A model generated the notes under the pieces. The model was not told where the DNA came from. It was given only the letters and a program-made list of their open reading frames with translations, and searched no databases. Below are positions 1 to 7,973 of a stretch of DNA of 64,000 nucleotides, one piece after another. The DNA comes from Burkholderia sp. IMCC1007 (GTDB lineage: Bacteria; Pseudomonadota; Gammaproteobacteria; Burkholderiales; Burkholderiaceae): NCBI RefSeq assembly GCF_027257875.1, contig NZ_JAPVQY010000009.1, positions 46,119 through 110,118 on the forward strand. The letters are read 5' to 3'. Position 1 is the first letter of the stretch; each line of letters starts with the position of its first letter. Position numbers and translations under genes: made by a program.

Positions 1-65
1 TGTTGGTGGGGTGTGTTGGGCCCCGGGGGGGGGGGGGTGCGCGCCCGTTTAGCGCCACCCCCGGC
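1..65. other. Window edge with a 13-base G homopolymer
   Basis: Positions 25-37 are thirteen consecutive G residues, preceded by CCCC and by a G/T-rich stretch. No coding sequence can be supported here. Such a run at a sequence edge can be real or an assembly artefact. Confidence 0.4.
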
Positions 66-515
66 TCAGTAGCGGCGGACCGGTTTCGTCCCGAGCCACG
101 GGTAGCGGTCCGTATCGCTGCCCGCATAGTCAGGATCCAGATAGACGTGACACCGCTGGATCCTGAAATCGCGAATCTCGAACACATCACACCAGCGCCC
201 CGCGTGTGTGGCGCCTGCCTGCCAGGCCGCACCGGTTTTCAGGCTGCCGCTCGACAGCCCCTCGACGCACACGAGATCTCCGTGTTGAATGACGTTCAGA
301 CAGGAAGTCTCGTGCGAGACACCGGCCAGAATCGTCATGAGATCGCTGAACAACTGACCGATTTCCTCTTTGCCGCGTGCAACGCCCCACTTCGGGAAAT
401 ACATTTGTGCGTGGTCGTCGAACAGCTCCAGCAGGTTGCCGCCCCGGTCCAGCCGCCTGAAATACTCGAGCGCGATCGCCTTACGTTGCTCATCGTTCAT
501 CGCCTTGATCTCCAT
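66..515 (-). CDS. SnoaL-like (NTF2-fold) small protein, last gene of the catabolic operon
   Basis: The 149-residue protein has the size and general pattern of SnoaL/NTF2-like alpha+beta barrel proteins. An early helix (NDEQRKAIALEYFRRLD) is followed by the FDDHAQMYFPKWG segment and a beta-rich C-terminal half. Members act as small isomerases, cyclases or ligand-binding proteins, and no catalytic residues can be assigned here. The start is preceded by GGAG at a 6-base spacing. It lies 247 bases downstream of the NIPSNAP gene on the same strand, so it may be the last gene of the operon or have its own promoter in the AT-rich gap. The exact role is unknown. Confidence 0.7.
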   Translation of the reverse strand: MEIKAMNDEQRKAIALEYFRRLDRGGNLLELFDDHAQMYFPKWGVARGKEEIGQLFSDLMTILAGVSHETSCLNVIQHGDLVCVEGLSSGSLKTGAAWQAGATHAGRWCDVFEIRDFRIQRCHVYLDPDYAGSDTDRYPWLGTKPVRRY

Positions 516-762
516 CTCCGTCTCCTTTGACCAAAAAATTTCATGCCTGTCGAACTACATATGCATTCCTAATAAATTCAAAGGGAGAACGCCCATTGAA
601 ATTTCTCCGTCCGGAACACGCCGCGCTTATTTCATGGCGGCCGCTGCGCGTCGAAAGATCCAGGCAACGGGTTCGTCGTGCGCACTGCCCCCCGGCAGGC
701 ACAGCACCATAGGCAAAGCGGGGGCTTTCCGGCCGAGCGCATGACTGCGCTGCCGCGCTCGG
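516..762 (-). other. Gap between NIPSNAP and SnoaL genes, with an inverted repeat
   Basis: An 8-bp inverted repeat (CCGAGCGC at 733-740, GCGCTCGG at 755-762) begins right after the NIPSNAP stop codon. It could form a hairpin in the transcript. It has no following T-run, so it is at best a weak terminator or an mRNA-stabilising structure. The 540-590 part is AT-rich and could hold a promoter for the SnoaL gene, but no good -35/-10 pair was found. Confidence 0.3.
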
Positions 763-1473
763 TCATGGCTCGCTGAACAGCGGCGACATGTCGGCCACCG
801 GCGACGGCCTGAACAAAGCATGTGCGACGTCCAGCAGCACCGGAGAAAGTTCGTTCAGCAGCGACTTCCATGTGCCGGGCCAGGACTGCACCCACTGCCG
901 GGCGACCCAGGCGTCGACGCTCGGCGGGCGCGTATAGACACGCACGCGGTTCAGCGGGCCGACCATCACATTGAACGCGCCCAGCAAACCATCGACAAAC
1001 GACGCGTCGTCGGGCAGGCCCCGTTGCGCGAAAGCCTGCCAGAACCGCGGCACGCCGCCTGCGCGAAAGCTCAAGGTCGTCTCGACGACCACCGCGCGTG
1101 GCGCGGACACCGGTATCGGCGCGCCGTGTACCGGCAACCAGTCGTTGCCGTTGCCCCACATCGGCGTCGCGCGATCAACGCCCGCCGGCACGAGAAACTC
1201 GTTTTCCTGGCGCAGGATCATCGGCCGGACTCGCGCGAAATACGTGGCCAGACGCGTATCGCCGGGCAGACTGCCCAGCCGCGCTTGCCAATCCGCGAAG
1301 TCGTCGTAACGATAGAGACAAACGACCGACTCGGGCATGCCCGACACAGGCGCGAACGCGCCGATCAAACGCTGGAGGATCGGGTTCAGTCCATCGGCAC
1401 GCAACTGTTGTGCGTCCCAGAAATCACTCAGCATGCCGGGTTGCAGCGTGTAGGTACGGCGCTCGATCAGCAT
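763..1473 (-). CDS. NIPSNAP family protein
   Basis: This 236-residue protein starts MLIERRTYTLQPG and has the ferredoxin-like alpha+beta pattern of NIPSNAP proteins. Two related halves are apparent, about residues 1-100 and 110-215, each beginning with a VETTLSFRAG/ERRTYTLQPG-like strand. Bacterial members often sit in aromatic or alkane catabolic operons, but their biochemical role is unclear. The ATG at 1473 is preferred because GGAG lies 6 bases upstream; the in-frame GTG at 1485 overlaps that ribosome site. It follows the maleylacetate reductase gene by 38 bases and is probably co-transcribed with it. Confidence 0.75.
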   Translation of the reverse strand: MLIERRTYTLQPGMLSDFWDAQQLRADGLNPILQRLIGAFAPVSGMPESVVCLYRYDDFADWQARLGSLPGDTRLATYFARVRPMILRQENEFLVPAGVDRATPMWGNGNDWLPVHGAPIPVSAPRAVVVETTLSFRAGGVPRFWQAFAQRGLPDDASFVDGLLGAFNVMVGPLNRVRVYTRPPSVDAWVARQWVQSWPGTWKSLLNELSPVLLDVAHALFRPSPVADMSPLFSEP

Positions 1474-1511
1474 CGGTTTCTCCACTTCTCGGCGATGACG
1501 CCGCTATCGTG

Positions 1512-2570
1512 TTACAGGGTATCGGCGCCTTCGTAAGCGCGTTCCAGCAGCGCGCGAACCGCGTGCCGCTCGATCGGGCGAGGGTTCGGATAGGTCCTTT
1601 CGACAATCAGGTCCGCCGCACGGTCGAGGCCGTCGCGCGGCATCCCGATCTCGCGCAATGAACGCGGCGCACCGAGCGAGTCGATCAGGCCGCGCAGCCC
1701 GGCGACCGCGTCCGTCGCACCGATCGCGCGCCCTATACGCTCGAGCGCATGCGCAACGTGAGCCGCGTTATAGCGCAGCGCATACGGCAGGATGACGGTG
1801 TGGACGTCGGCATGAGGAAGATTGAACGTGCCGCCCAGCGTATGGCATATCTTGTGATGAAGGCCCATTTGGACGTTGCCGAGCACGGTCCCGCAGAGCC
1901 ATGCGCCGTAAAGCGCGTCGCCACGCGCGTCGACGTCGGAAGGCGACACGTACAGGCGCGGCAGCGCGCTCGCGAGTGCACGTATCCCCTCTTCGGCCAT
2001 CAGGCTGTATACCGGGCTGCCATCGCGCGCATACAGCCCCTCGACGGCGTGCGCGATGGCGTTCACACCGCTCGTGACGCTCAGCTTCACCGGCAACGTG
2101 AGCGTCAGCCGCGGGTCATACACGACGCACCGCGGCAGCACGCGCCAGTCCTTGCCGGTTTTCTTCACGCCCGCTTCGGTCAGCCCGTAAAGCGGCGTCA
2201 TTTCGGAGCCGGCATAGGTCGTCGGCAACGCGATGATCGGCAGATCGGCGTCGAGCGCAATGGCCTTCGCGAGGCCGATCGTCGACCCGCCGCCCGCCGC
2301 GATGCACGCATCGGCGCCGGACGCCCGCATCACCCGGACAGCCTCTCGCGCCGTCTCGATCGGGACATGCATGACCGCCTTGGCCAACACGCCCGCACTG
2401 CGCTTTCCGAGCAGATGGGCGATTTGATGCCCCAACGCCGCCTGTTCGGGCGTCGTAATCAGCAGAGCCCGAGCGACGCCCAGCGAGTCGAGAATTGCGG
2501 GAAGGGTTTCCAGGCTGCCGCTGCCGAATACGACCCGACCGCCGTGGCTTTCATGGTTGAACGACTGCAT
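1512..2570 (-). CDS. Maleylacetate reductase (iron-type alcohol dehydrogenase family)
   Basis: This enzyme reduces maleylacetate to 3-oxoadipate with NAD(P)H, the step that sends hydroquinone- and hydroxyquinol-type ring-cleavage products into the beta-ketoadipate pathway. The approximately 350-residue sequence shows the family order: N-terminal nucleotide-binding half with GGGSTIGLAKA and PTTYAGSEMT, then an all-helical half with DPRLTLTLP, SGVNAIAHAVEGLY and GLHHKICHTLGG, the metal and substrate pocket region. The ATG at 2570 fits family N-termini (MQSFNHESHGGRVVFGSG); the GTG at 2621 would add 17 unlikely residues. It sits directly downstream of a ring-cleavage dioxygenase and an esterase, which supports the assignment. 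Close relatives in the iron-dehydrogenase family are excluded mainly by this context. Confidence 0.88.
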   Translation of the reverse strand: MQSFNHESHGGRVVFGSGSLETLPAILDSLGVARALLITTPEQAALGHQIAHLLGKRSAGVLAKAVMHVPIETAREAVRVMRASGADACIAAGGGSTIGLAKAIALDADLPIIALPTTYAGSEMTPLYGLTEAGVKKTGKDWRVLPRCVVYDPRLTLTLPVKLSVTSGVNAIAHAVEGLYARDGSPVYSLMAEEGIRALASALPRLYVSPSDVDARGDALYGAWLCGTVLGNVQMGLHHKICHTLGGTFNLPHADVHTVILPYALRYNAAHVAHALERIGRAIGATDAVAGLRGLIDSLGAPRSLREIGMPRDGLDRAADLIVERTYPNPRPIERHAVRALLERAYEGADTL

Positions 2571-2617
2571 GATGTGATTCGATTCCTGCTCAAAGGGGTA
2601 TCCGGCGCGCGACTGGA

Positions 2618-3253
2618 TCACGCGTCGAGCGTGCGTCTCGCATATTCGATTTCCGCATCACGTATGCCGTGCTCAGTCGCCGGATCGACGTGCAGTGTGA
2701 CGGCGGCACCGGCCGCTTCGAACAGGGCCGCCGACCGGCGGACGTATTCCACCGGGACATGAGGATCGCGCTCCCAGGTGGAAAACAGCGCCGGCATGCC
2801 TGAAAAATCGCGCGCCGCCGGAGCGCGCTGCAGTTCCGGCGGCCCGATCAACGCTCCAGTGAAGGACATCAACGCACGGTACCGCCGCCGGTTGCGCCAC
2901 ACGAACTCGCTGCACAGGCAGGCGCCTTGCGAGAACCCCATCAGCACCTGCGACGCATACGGTACGCCCTGCAGCCGCAGCCGCTCGGACAGCGCGTCCA
3001 GACACGCGAGCGCGTCGGAAAGACGGGGCTCGTTCAATTCGACGGGAACCAGAAAGCGCTCCGGGTACCACGATGCGCCGTCTGCCATGGGCGCCCGCCA
3101 CGCAAGGTCCGGCCGACCGAATCGGCGCACGACGTGATCGTGCATCCAGTCCGCCGACTGACCACGCCCGTGCACGAGAATCACCGTTGCAGCGGCACGA
3201 TCGAGCGGCGCGCCATAATCGGTCACCGGCTGTTCGAGATGTGTATTCGTCAT
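2618..3253 (-). CDS. Alpha/beta hydrolase (phospholipase/carboxylesterase family)
   Basis: This 211-residue serine hydrolase belongs to the small YpfH/carboxylesterase type. The oxyanion-hole strand is VILVHGRGQSADW, the nucleophile elbow is MGFSQGA, the acid lies in the STWERDPHVP region and the catalytic histidine is in TEHGIRD. It is expected to cleave an ester or a thioester-like intermediate, or to release the aromatic substrate of this operon. It lies 62 bases downstream of the dioxygenase gene and 47 bases upstream of the maleylacetate reductase start, so it is part of the operon. The substrate cannot be read from the sequence. Confidence 0.8.
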   Translation of the reverse strand: MTNTHLEQPVTDYGAPLDRAAATVILVHGRGQSADWMHDHVVRRFGRPDLAWRAPMADGASWYPERFLVPVELNEPRLSDALACLDALSERLRLQGVPYASQVLMGFSQGACLCSEFVWRNRRRYRALMSFTGALIGPPELQRAPAARDFSGMPALFSTWERDPHVPVEYVRRSAALFEAAGAAVTLHVDPATEHGIRDAEIEYARRTLDA

Positions 3254-3315
3254 GAGATCGACGCTTCCAGACCATCGCAGCAGGCGGCACGTCGCCGCCC
3301 GGCCTGCTTGTCGTT

Positions 3316-4275
3316 TCAATAATTGAGGGCTTCCAGCGATTCCAGGATCACCGCGCGCTGACTTTCGAACTGCGGCGCAAGCTGCACCGTCTGCCCCATC
3401 TCCTCGTACGGTTCGTCGATCAGGAACGCATCCGGCTTCGAAACGGTCGCCTCGAACATCGCACCGCTCGGCGTGCGAACGTAGATCGATTCGAAGTAGC
3501 CGCGGTCCTTGCGCTCCGACGTATCGGTAAAGCCGAGACCTTCGAGATTGGCCTTGACCCGATCCTGTACCGAGCGGTCGGCGACCTGAAACGCGCAGTG
3601 ATGCACGATCCCCTCGCCGTAAGTCCAGCTCGCCTGACGCATGTCCGGCTCGAGCGCGTAATCGACAAACTTGCCGGAGCCGCCGTCGCCGAATGCATAG
3701 CGCGCGAACTTGCCATCCTTGTCGACCTCGTGCGCCGACCAGCCCTGCTGCATGAATTCCTGCGAAGCCTCCATGTCGCGCACGTTCACGCCGATCGTAT
3801 GCAGGCCGCGAATCGCCAGCTCGGCCGGCACGTCGCCGTTCGAATAGGGCTTGCGTGCGTCGTCGGCAATGCCGATCAGCTCGTACGGGATGCCGCACGG
3901 ATGGCAAAACGACAGGACCTGCTCGCCGAAACGTTCCGACCGACGGACCTCGAATCCGTGCGCGGCAAGCCGTCGTTCCCAGAACGGAATCGCCGATACA
4001 GGAACAGACAGCGACAGGCCGCCGATCTGCCCCGCGCCGCGATGCCCCTTGCGCCCGAAATGCGCGACCGGAAAGCAGGTAATCAGCGTGCTTTCCTCGC
4101 CGAGATCATTACCGTAGTAAAGGTGGTAAAACGGCGCCATGCCGTCGTAGATGAGCGTCTTCTTCACGCTTTTCAGCGACAGCACCTTCGTATGGAAGTC
4201 ATAGTCCTGTTGCGCGGTACCGACGCACAGCGTGATGTGATGGTGGCGCATGATCGCCTGGTTGATCTGGGTCAT
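3316..4275 (-). CDS. Hydroquinone-type ring-cleaving dioxygenase (VOC family, PcpA/LinE/MhqA-like)
   Basis: This 319-residue, two-module VOC protein opens hydroquinone-type rings using Fe(II) and O2. The pattern matches the PcpA/LinE group: RHHHITLC near residue 12 gives the first His ligand, GIVHHCAF the second His, and RTPSGAMFEAT the Glu ligand. YHLYYGNDLGEESTLITCFP and DRGYFESIYVRTP are also shared with that group. The start at 4275 is preferred because GGAG lies 8 bases upstream; the upstream ATG at 4290 overlaps it. With the downstream maleylacetate reductase it forms the core of a ring-cleavage pathway. Whether the natural substrate is hydroquinone, a chloro- or methyl-hydroquinone, or another para-diol is not visible. 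Confidence 0.87.
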   Translation of the reverse strand: MTQINQAIMRHHHITLCVGTAQQDYDFHTKVLSLKSVKKTLIYDGMAPFYHLYYGNDLGEESTLITCFPVAHFGRKGHRGAGQIGGLSLSVPVSAIPFWERRLAAHGFEVRRSERFGEQVLSFCHPCGIPYELIGIADDARKPYSNGDVPAELAIRGLHTIGVNVRDMEASQEFMQQGWSAHEVDKDGKFARYAFGDGGSGKFVDYALEPDMRQASWTYGEGIVHHCAFQVADRSVQDRVKANLEGLGFTDTSERKDRGYFESIYVRTPSGAMFEATVSKPDAFLIDEPYEEMGQTVQLAPQFESQRAVILESLEALNY

Positions 4276-4339
4276 GTGTGTCTCCTTCATGGAATCGAAT
4301 GCGATACAAATTCGCGGCGGGCGGGAACCGGCCGACGTA

Positions 4340-5101
4340 CTAACCGGTCATCGCGTCGTCGACGAGTTGCCAGATGAAGCGCCCCGACGGACGCTTCTGC
4401 TCTTCCGCGATATGCGCGATCAATCCGGCCGCGCGACTGAGCACGGCGAAGCCGCGCATCAACGACGGGGGAATGCCGAGATCGCCGAGCAGTGCCGCGA
4501 TCGCGCCGGTCGCATTGATCGTGACGTGCTTGCCGGCGGCGGCATCGACTTCCGCAGCCAGCATCTCGAGCGCTTCGCAATGGGCGCCATACGTACCGGC
4601 ATCGCGCGCGAGCGCAAGCAATGCGATGGCACGCGGATCGTCCGGCCGGTGCAGATGGTGCCCAAATCCCGGAACGGGCTCGTGCCGCGCGCGGTATTCA
4701 CGTGCCACGTCCGCGGCCTCGCGCGGCCCGTTCTCCTGGGCCGCGACAATCCTCGCGAGCAGCTCCGCGGCCGGCTCCATCGTGCCGACGAAACGGCTGG
4801 CCACCGCGAGCAGGCCCGCGGCGACGCCCGCCTGAAGATTCTCGGGCGAACTCGAGTACACCATCCGCGTCGCGATGGCACTGGGCGTCATGCCATGCTC
4901 CATCAGCGTCACGAGAATCGCATCGACGACACGTCGCTGGTGCTGCGCGAGCGCGATACCGAAGGTCTGCTGCATGAATACGTCGATGAAACCGGCGTTG
5001 CCGATCAGGTCGTCGACGAGATTGCTGTCGCCGTAGTACACCGCATCCGCGGTGTAGCGACAGAGCCGGCTATCCGGCACATCGGCCTTGCCCGCCATCA
5101 C
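4340..5101 (-). CDS. Citryl-CoA lyase-like protein (C-terminal citrate synthase fold)
   Basis: The 253-residue protein corresponds to the catalytic part of citrate synthase without the N-terminal domain. It has LMEHGMTPSAIATR (the His274-type region), VPGFGHHLHRPDDPRA (the His320-type region) and the ATGAIAALLGDLGIP helix. Short proteins of this type are annotated as citryl-CoA lyases, which break or make C-C bonds next to a CoA thioester. The start codon overlaps the stop of the acyl-CoA ligase gene by 4 bases, so translation is probably coupled and the two enzymes likely act in sequence on one acyl-CoA. The true substrate is unknown, and citrate is unlikely in this context. Confidence 0.78.
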   Translation of the reverse strand: MMAGKADVPDSRLCRYTADAVYYGDSNLVDDLIGNAGFIDVFMQQTFGIALAQHQRRVVDAILVTLMEHGMTPSAIATRMVYSSSPENLQAGVAAGLLAVASRFVGTMEPAAELLARIVAAQENGPREAADVAREYRARHEPVPGFGHHLHRPDDPRAIALLALARDAGTYGAHCEALEMLAAEVDAAAGKHVTINATGAIAALLGDLGIPPSLMRGFAVLSRAAGLIAHIAEEQKRPSGRFIWQLVDDAMTG

Positions 5102-6594
5102 TGCCCCCTTGTTCCGAGGATCGCATCGCGAACCGCCGGCTTGAGCACCTTGCCGACCGCGCTACGCGGCAATGCATCGAAAAAATGAACGACCTTCGGC
5201 GTCTTGACCGAACCGAGCTCGCGCTTGACGAACGCGATCAGTTCGTCCGTGTGTACGCTTGCGCCCGGGCGCAGTTGCACCGCGGCATGTACCGCTTCGC
5301 CCCATTTGTCGTCCGGAACGCCGACCACCGAGCAGTCCGCGACGGCCGGGTGCCCCGACAGGACCACTTCGACGTCTCCGGGATAGACATTGAATCCGCC
5401 GGTGATGATGACGTCGCGCATGCGGTCGCGCAGAAACAGATAGCCGCGCTCGTCGAACACGCCCGCATCGCCGGTACGCAGCCAGCCGTCGATCAGGGTC
5501 TTGCGCGTTTCTTCTTCCGCATTCAGGTATCCGCTCATGACGAGGCCGCCACGCACGGCGATCTCGCCCTCCTCGCCCGGCGGCAGCGGCACTCCGTCCT
5601 TGCCGATGATCGCCACCTGCGTCAGCAGCGTCGGTCGTCCGACCGACGCGAGGTTCTCGCCCGTCATGTCGGTCGGCGGCAGGAACGTGATGATTTGCGG
5701 TGCTTCGGTCTGCCCGAACGACGTACAGACGACCGGACCGAACACGGCTTGCGCATCGCGAATCTGCTCGGGCCGCATCGGCGCGCCGCCGTAGACCAGA
5801 TAGCGCAGCGCGCCGAGCGAGCGCGGCGCGCTGCGCTGTTCTTCAGCGAGCGCCTGGATCAGCGTGGGCGGCGCAAAGAAGACCGTCACGTCGTGCGCGC
5901 TCGCGTGATCGAGCAACGCTCCCGGCTTCGCGTGGTCGGGAAAGACGAGCGCACCGCCGGAGCCGAGGATCGGCAGCATGTACGTCGATGTGCCGTGCGT
6001 GAGCGGGGCCGCGACGAGATAACGGTCATTCGGCTGCAACCCGAGCTCATGAATCTGCGTCGCGATGCTCGTGGTCCACGCGCGCAGCGGCTGGATCACC
6101 CCTTTCGGGAAACCCGTCGTCCCGCCGGTAAATTTGATGGCCTGCGCGTCGTCCAGCGGAATGCCGGCGCGCGAGCGCGGGCCCATCGCGAGCGCGTCGC
6201 GATTGCCGGTCTGACGAGCCAGCGCATCGAGCGGCTGCAATGGGGCATCGATCGGCTCGAGACGTTCCAGCATCGCCGTATCGGCGAGTACCAGCGACGG
6301 TTTGACGAAATCGACGATGCGGTGCAACTCGGGATCGCCGTTGCGCGGATTGAGCGGCACCCAGACCTTGCCGGCCGCGAGAATCGCGAGAATGGCCACC
6401 AGATGGTCGACCGAATTCGCGGCGCCCACGCAAACACGGCTGCGCGGCTGCGGATCGATGCGATCGAGCGCGGCGGCGCGATCGAGCACGATGTCCGCGA
6501 GCGCGGCGAACGTCAGATCGCCCTGCGGGCTGATCACCGCGAGACGGTCGGGATGCCGCTGCACGGCACGCCACAAATAGTCGATTGGATACAT
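5098..6594 (-). CDS. Acyl/aryl-CoA ligase (ANL superfamily), first gene of the catabolic operon
   Basis: This 498-residue AMP-forming ligase activates a carboxylic acid to its CoA ester with ATP. Landmarks in order are the P-loop KFTGGTTGFPKGV, the A4/A5 region YGGAPM and TSFGQTEAPQ, the hinge RTGDAGVFDERGYLFLRDR, IITGGFNVYPGDVE, and the catalytic lysine region PRSAVGKVLK. The ATG at 6594 is chosen because GGAG lies 7 bases upstream and MYPIDYLWRAVQRHPDR resembles family N-termini; extending to 6756 would run through the regulatory region. It overlaps the next gene by 4 bases. Being first in the operon and divergent from a GntR gene suggests its product or substrate is the inducer. The acid it uses is unknown. 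Confidence 0.88.
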   Translation of the reverse strand: MYPIDYLWRAVQRHPDRLAVISPQGDLTFAALADIVLDRAAALDRIDPQPRSRVCVGAANSVDHLVAILAILAAGKVWVPLNPRNGDPELHRIVDFVKPSLVLADTAMLERLEPIDAPLQPLDALARQTGNRDALAMGPRSRAGIPLDDAQAIKFTGGTTGFPKGVIQPLRAWTTSIATQIHELGLQPNDRYLVAAPLTHGTSTYMLPILGSGGALVFPDHAKPGALLDHASAHDVTVFFAPPTLIQALAEEQRSAPRSLGALRYLVYGGAPMRPEQIRDAQAVFGPVVCTSFGQTEAPQIITFLPPTDMTGENLASVGRPTLLTQVAIIGKDGVPLPPGEEGEIAVRGGLVMSGYLNAEEETRKTLIDGWLRTGDAGVFDERGYLFLRDRMRDVIITGGFNVYPGDVEVVLSGHPAVADCSVVGVPDDKWGEAVHAAVQLRPGASVHTDELIAFVKRELGSVKTPKVVHFFDALPRSAVGKVLKPAVRDAILGTRGQ

Positions 6595-6667
6595 GGACAG
6601 ACTCCGGGTTTCGGGGCGCACTCGAAGCGAGTGCATCAGTACGTGGCTGAACTTTATTAATTGTTCA

Positions 6668-6681
6668 AATGTTCGAACATT
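6668..6681. promoter_or_regulatory. Perfect 14-bp palindrome, candidate operator of the GntR regulator
   Basis: AATGTTCGAACATT is a perfect palindrome 74 bases upstream of the acyl-CoA ligase start. The core GAACATTCG recurs at 6743-6751 near the GntR gene. Two such sites in a divergent intergenic region fit binding by a dimeric GntR/UTRA protein that represses both directions. No binding data are implied. Confidence 0.55.
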
Positions 6682-6740
6682 CGGATATACCCGAGGGCCA
6701 TGCGATGCGTCCCCAACACAACCGAAGCGACACGTTCCGG

Positions 6741-6778
6741 ACGAACATTCGAACAAAGGCCCAACCGCCCGCTATACT
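6741..6778 (+). promoter_or_regulatory. Second GntR-type half-site pair and -10 box of the gntR-like gene
   Basis: The sequence ACGAACATTCGAACA at 6741-6755 repeats the core of the palindrome at 6668-6681. It ends 17 bases before TATACT at 6773-6778, a good -10 box 29 bases upstream of the GntR start codon. The site thus covers the expected -35 region, which predicts autoregulation. Confidence 0.45.
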
Positions 6779-6807
6779 GAAAGCCGCTCAATCATGCGTC
6801 GTCGCCA

Positions 6808-7581
6808 ATGAACGCCCCCGTCCCAGCGTCCGATACCGTCTCGCTCGAGTCCCCCCAGCCCCGTCATGTCGACTTGGCCCGCACGCTGATGCACGACATC
6901 GGCAGCGGCCGATACCGGGTCGGAGACATGCTGCCGACGGAAGCCGAGCTGTGCGCCCAATGGAACCTCAGCCGCTATGCCGTGCGCCAAGCCATTCTGA
7001 AGCTGTGCGAACTTGGCCTGATCAGCCGCCAGGCAGGGATCGGCACCCGCGTGATCGCGAGTCATCCACACACCCGCTACGTGCAGTCGATGGATTCGTT
7101 ATCGGATCTCGCCCGTTACGCGCAAGGCACACGACTCGATGTCGTATCGCGCAGCGTCCGCCCCGCGAGCGATGCCGAATCCGGCCTCCTGCACTGCGCA
7201 CCCGGGACCAAGTGGTTGCATATCGCCGGCATTCGCCACGATGTATCGGGCGCAGCCGAGCCGATCGCGCTCGTCGACCTGTATGTCGCGGAGCGCTACA
7301 GTCGCCTGAAAGGCGTGGGAGAAACGCTCGATACACCGATACACACGATGCTCGAGCAACAGTTCGGCATCAAGGCGACGCGCGTCGAACAGCAGATCCA
7401 GGGGCTGCTGCTCGTCGGCGACCAGGCAGTCGCATTGCGGGTGCCGGACCAATCGGCCGGGCTACGTATCGTGAGAACCTATTACGCTCAAGACACTGTG
7501 ATCGAGGTCACGTCGGGCATTCATCCTGCAAGCCGCTTCAGCTATTCGATGACGTTTCAGCTGACGCATACATCGAGCTGA
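6808..7581 (+). CDS. GntR family regulator with UTRA ligand domain (HutC subfamily)
   Basis: This 257-residue transcription factor has an N-terminal winged helix (about residues 20-88, with GRYRVGDMLPTEAELC, LSRYAVRQAILKL and GLISRQAGIGTRV) and a C-terminal UTRA effector-binding domain (about 100-250, with SRSVRPASDAESG and SRFSYSMTFQL). The family usually represses a divergent catabolic operon and is released by a pathway metabolite. It is divergent from the ligase-led operon, with palindromic sites in between. No strong ribosome site precedes the ATG. Effector unknown. Confidence 0.9.
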   Translation: MNAPVPASDTVSLESPQPRHVDLARTLMHDIGSGRYRVGDMLPTEAELCAQWNLSRYAVRQAILKLCELGLISRQAGIGTRVIASHPHTRYVQSMDSLSDLARYAQGTRLDVVSRSVRPASDAESGLLHCAPGTKWLHIAGIRHDVSGAAEPIALVDLYVAERYSRLKGVGETLDTPIHTMLEQQFGIKATRVEQQIQGLLLVGDQAVALRVPDQSAGLRIVRTYYAQDTVIEVTSGIHPASRFSYSMTFQLTHTSS

Positions 7582-7973
7582 TATTCGAACTCGCGCCGCG
7601 TGCTGCGTCGAACGAATGCGTCGCGTGCGTTCGACAAAAATGCTCCGTTCGACCATCGTGTCTGCCGCGCTTGCAGCGACTCGCTTGACGTAGCGTTGAA
7701 ATTCGCCGGCTGCCGCGCGATGCCGCTTGCCGCGTTCCGGCTCGTTCGCGCGACATGGCCCTCTCGATGATCTTTCCTACGATCATGCGCGCAATATCGA
7801 CGGGGCACGCATCGCGCTCGACGGCGGCCTCGCGGTGAGCGCAAGGTACGCAGTCGATCCGCCCGATCGTCGACGATGCATGCGACCCAACAGGCCCGGT
7901 GTATCCAGTCCCGGCGCCATCTCCCCGGATCACTTATCATACCGGCCAAGAAATTCGCGACGAAAGGCAGATC
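7582..7973. other. 392-bp gap between the GntR gene and the riboflavin-synthase-like gene
   Basis: No intact gene can be supported here. It contains a short stretch resembling the end of a short-chain dehydrogenase (separate entry). TATCAT at 7934-7939 could be a -10 box for the following gene. No FMN-riboswitch-like consensus was seen, despite the riboflavin-related gene downstream. Confidence 0.5.
7760..7843 (+). pseudogene. Possible remnant of a short-chain dehydrogenase C-terminus
   Basis: Read in the plus frame, this stretch gives YDHARNIDGARIALDGGLAV, which resembles the conserved end of SDR proteins (xITGxxIxVDGGxxxS). No N-terminal SDR motifs are found in the 180 bases upstream in any frame. 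If it is real, only the tail remains. The match is short and could be chance. Confidence 0.25.

Noticed and set aside
5185-6660. 491-codon plus-strand open frame opposite the CoA ligase
   Set aside because: It is a shadow of the ligase gene, whose catalytic motifs are all on the minus strand.
7582-7973. FMN riboswitch before the riboflavin-synthase-like gene
   Set aside because: No stretch matching the conserved RFN core was found by eye on either strand.
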